Source: Xanthomonas sp. Leaf131
GTDB lineage: Bacteria; Pseudomonadota; Gammaproteobacteria; Xanthomonadales; Xanthomonadaceae
NCBI RefSeq assembly: GCF_001423495.1
Contig: NZ_LMOG01000005.1
Location: forward strand, 134,397 to 198,396
Direction of reading: 5' to 3'
DNA length: 64,000 nt
Positions 63,033 to 64,000 of the stretch are shown here, piece after piece. The notes beneath the pieces were generated by a model. It was given only the letters and a program-made list of their open reading frames with translations, made no database searches and was not told where the DNA came from. The translations under genes were made by a program, and so were the position numbers. Positions within the stretch are counted from its first letter, which is position 1; every line of letters begins with the position of its first letter.

Positions 63033-63577
63033 TAGCTCTAACCAATCAATACGTTGTAATGGATCGGGTTTGCAAAAGTGCGCGTATGGCATCAATAAAT
63101 GCGTCGAAGTGATCTTTCAACCCATTTAGAGGCAGCGTTTGGACGTCCGCGTGTCCGGACGGGGGCGACGCGCCATGTGGAAGGATGCCAAGAAAGTTCA
63201 TCAACGATGAGGCTTTTGTCCGATAAGGACTATCGGTGCCACTACTTGGGTCTACTTGGAAAATCTGAATGCGCTGCGGCATAGATTTTCATGAAATGAA
63301 TCTGGCCCATTAAAGGCGGAGGCTGGTCGGGTCGCCACTCTCTGAGACGTTCTGACGGGTTAATGCTTCGGTGCGAAGGGACGATGCGCCATCGCCATGG
63401 CTTCGCAGGCGTGGATACAAAAACACCGTTTTGATGGAAGTGATCCGTGTCTTGTGTACCCAACAGAAAAGCGTCGCTACCGTCCGATAGGTGATCGAAA
63501 TGGATCCGACACCGGCGGTCTGGACCCCGGCGATCTTGGTGGCTTCTTAGGTCTTACCCTTGAATATGAGGTGATGT
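63033..63577. other. Gene-poor stretch after the IS
   Basis: 545 bases with only short open frames. It contains the second copy of the 30-bp segment (63121-63150). Short minus-strand frames at 63046-63282 and 63242-63463 lack good starts. Their composition suggests decayed coding remnants, but nothing identifiable. Confidence 0.45.
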
Positions 63578-63886
63578 ATGGTTGACATGGTATGCAGTGT
63601 CTGCAAGAAACCTGCGTTGGGCCTTGTGACCAAGCCGGTCAATCCATCGGATCTGCGCCACCGGAAATGCGACGGTGCGGTGGTAGAGACCCAGCAAAGC
63701 GTGGTTGTCCAGAAATCCGCGCTCGCCGCGGAAGGGCGTGAAAAGGCAGCAGAGCGCAAGGCCCTGACCGGCCGCGATCACCAGGGCAATCACGACAGCC
63801 TTACCAAGCCGGGAGTACGTGGAGGTCCCAAGGGCGATCGCCACGATAACGGACGTCGTCAGAACGGATCGGCAGGGCAAAAATGA
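63578..63886 (+). CDS. Small hydrophilic protein with an N-terminal CxxC
   Basis: 102 residues with GAGGTG four bases before the ATG. It begins MVDMVCSVCKKPALGLVTKP and adds a third Cys at 31, so a small metal or redox site is possible. The remainder is basic and polar (SALAAEGREKAAERKALTGR, then a Gly/Arg/Asp-rich tail ending SAGQK), likely unstructured. An opposite-strand frame (63554-63880) is hydrophobic but starts at TTG without a ribosome site. It may be an accessory of the T6SS region. I do not recognise the family. Confidence 0.5.
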   Translation: MVDMVCSVCKKPALGLVTKPVNPSDLRHRKCDGAVVETQQSVVVQKSALAAEGREKAAERKALTGRDHQGNHDSLTKPGVRGGPKGDRHDNGRRQNGSAGQK

Positions 63887-63975
63887 CGGTGGCTATCCGA
63901 TGGCCTGCCAGGGTCTGATCGATTCATTTCTCGGTCGGGTCATCATTCGGTGCGCGGTGTTACAAGGGTAAATCC

Positions 63976-64000
63976 ATGGCAATCACGTTCAATGCCGGCA
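63976..64000 (+). CDS. Start of an unidentified gene (cut by the window end)
   Basis: ATG at 63976 with AAGGG nine bases upstream opens MAITFNAG before the window ends. Too little is present to identify it; Hcp-, VgrG- or effector-type genes are all possible at this place. Confidence 0.4.

Noticed and set aside
63554-63880. Minus-strand hydrophobic frame opposite the small CxxC gene
   Set aside because: Starts at TTG without a ribosome site, while the plus-strand gene has GAGGTG and ATG. Not fully excluded.

Overview
The window is GC-rich, densely packed chromosomal DNA. Gene content points to a plant-associated gammaproteobacterium of the genus Xanthomonas (Xanthomonadaceae): a GH43/fucose catabolic locus, a TonB-dependent receptor with a ROK repressor, two Tat-exported PhoD phosphatases, a type VI secretion cluster led by an AraC regulator, and the hairpin-rich interspersed repeats common between genes in this group. 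The species cannot be fixed from the sequence. Everything is read from sequence; no database search was run.

Layout. 1-3.3 kb: end of an L-fucose-type catabolic cluster (amidohydrolase, aldo/keto reductase) facing an exported GH43 glycosidase. 3.4-5.4 kb: a six-cysteine exported mini-protein beside a CPYC thioredoxin-like protein, then a DUF4424 protein. 5.6-12.2 kb: acetate module (ErdR-like response regulator, acs, DcaP-type porin, yjcH, actP). 12.5-20.9 kb: an apparent phosphodiester-scavenging locus (secreted GDPD, PpiC isomerase, unknown protein, ROK repressor, TonB receptor, NAGPA-type phosphodiester glycosidase); a 36-nt AT-rich element occurs before both the GDPD and the receptor. 20.9-30 kb: housekeeping and miscellaneous genes (xth, GFA protein, GlsB-like, PPTase, two PhoD, rsmG, DUF885). 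30-37.3 kb: palindromic repeats and a czcCBA-type metal efflux operon. 37.5-37.9 kb: rpmB-rpmG. 38.2-42.5 kb: lower protocatechuate-4,5/gallate pathway (ligJ, galD, ligK types) with a divergent LysR regulator that carries two helix-turn-helix domains. 42.5-49.2 kb: cardiolipin synthase, FAD protein, uvrD, and a universal stress protein behind a perfect FNR-type box. 49.4-60 kb: AraC regulator and T6SS genes tssB-tssC-hcp-tagJ-tssE-tssF-tssG-clpV. 60-64 kb: a less GC-rich edge with two candidate effectors, an IS5-type element and small ORFs.

The most interesting part is the T6SS edge. Directly after clpV lies a 338-residue protein with a papain-fold-like Cys/His/Asp arrangement. It is followed by a 250-residue protein with a dual-specificity-phosphatase-like CX5R loop, a correctly spaced upstream Asp, and two lysine/arginine clusters resembling a bipartite eukaryotic nuclear localisation signal. 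No immunity-like gene accompanies them, which would fit effectors aimed at eukaryotes. TssJ/K/L/M, TssA and VgrG are not in the window and presumably lie beyond its right edge or elsewhere.
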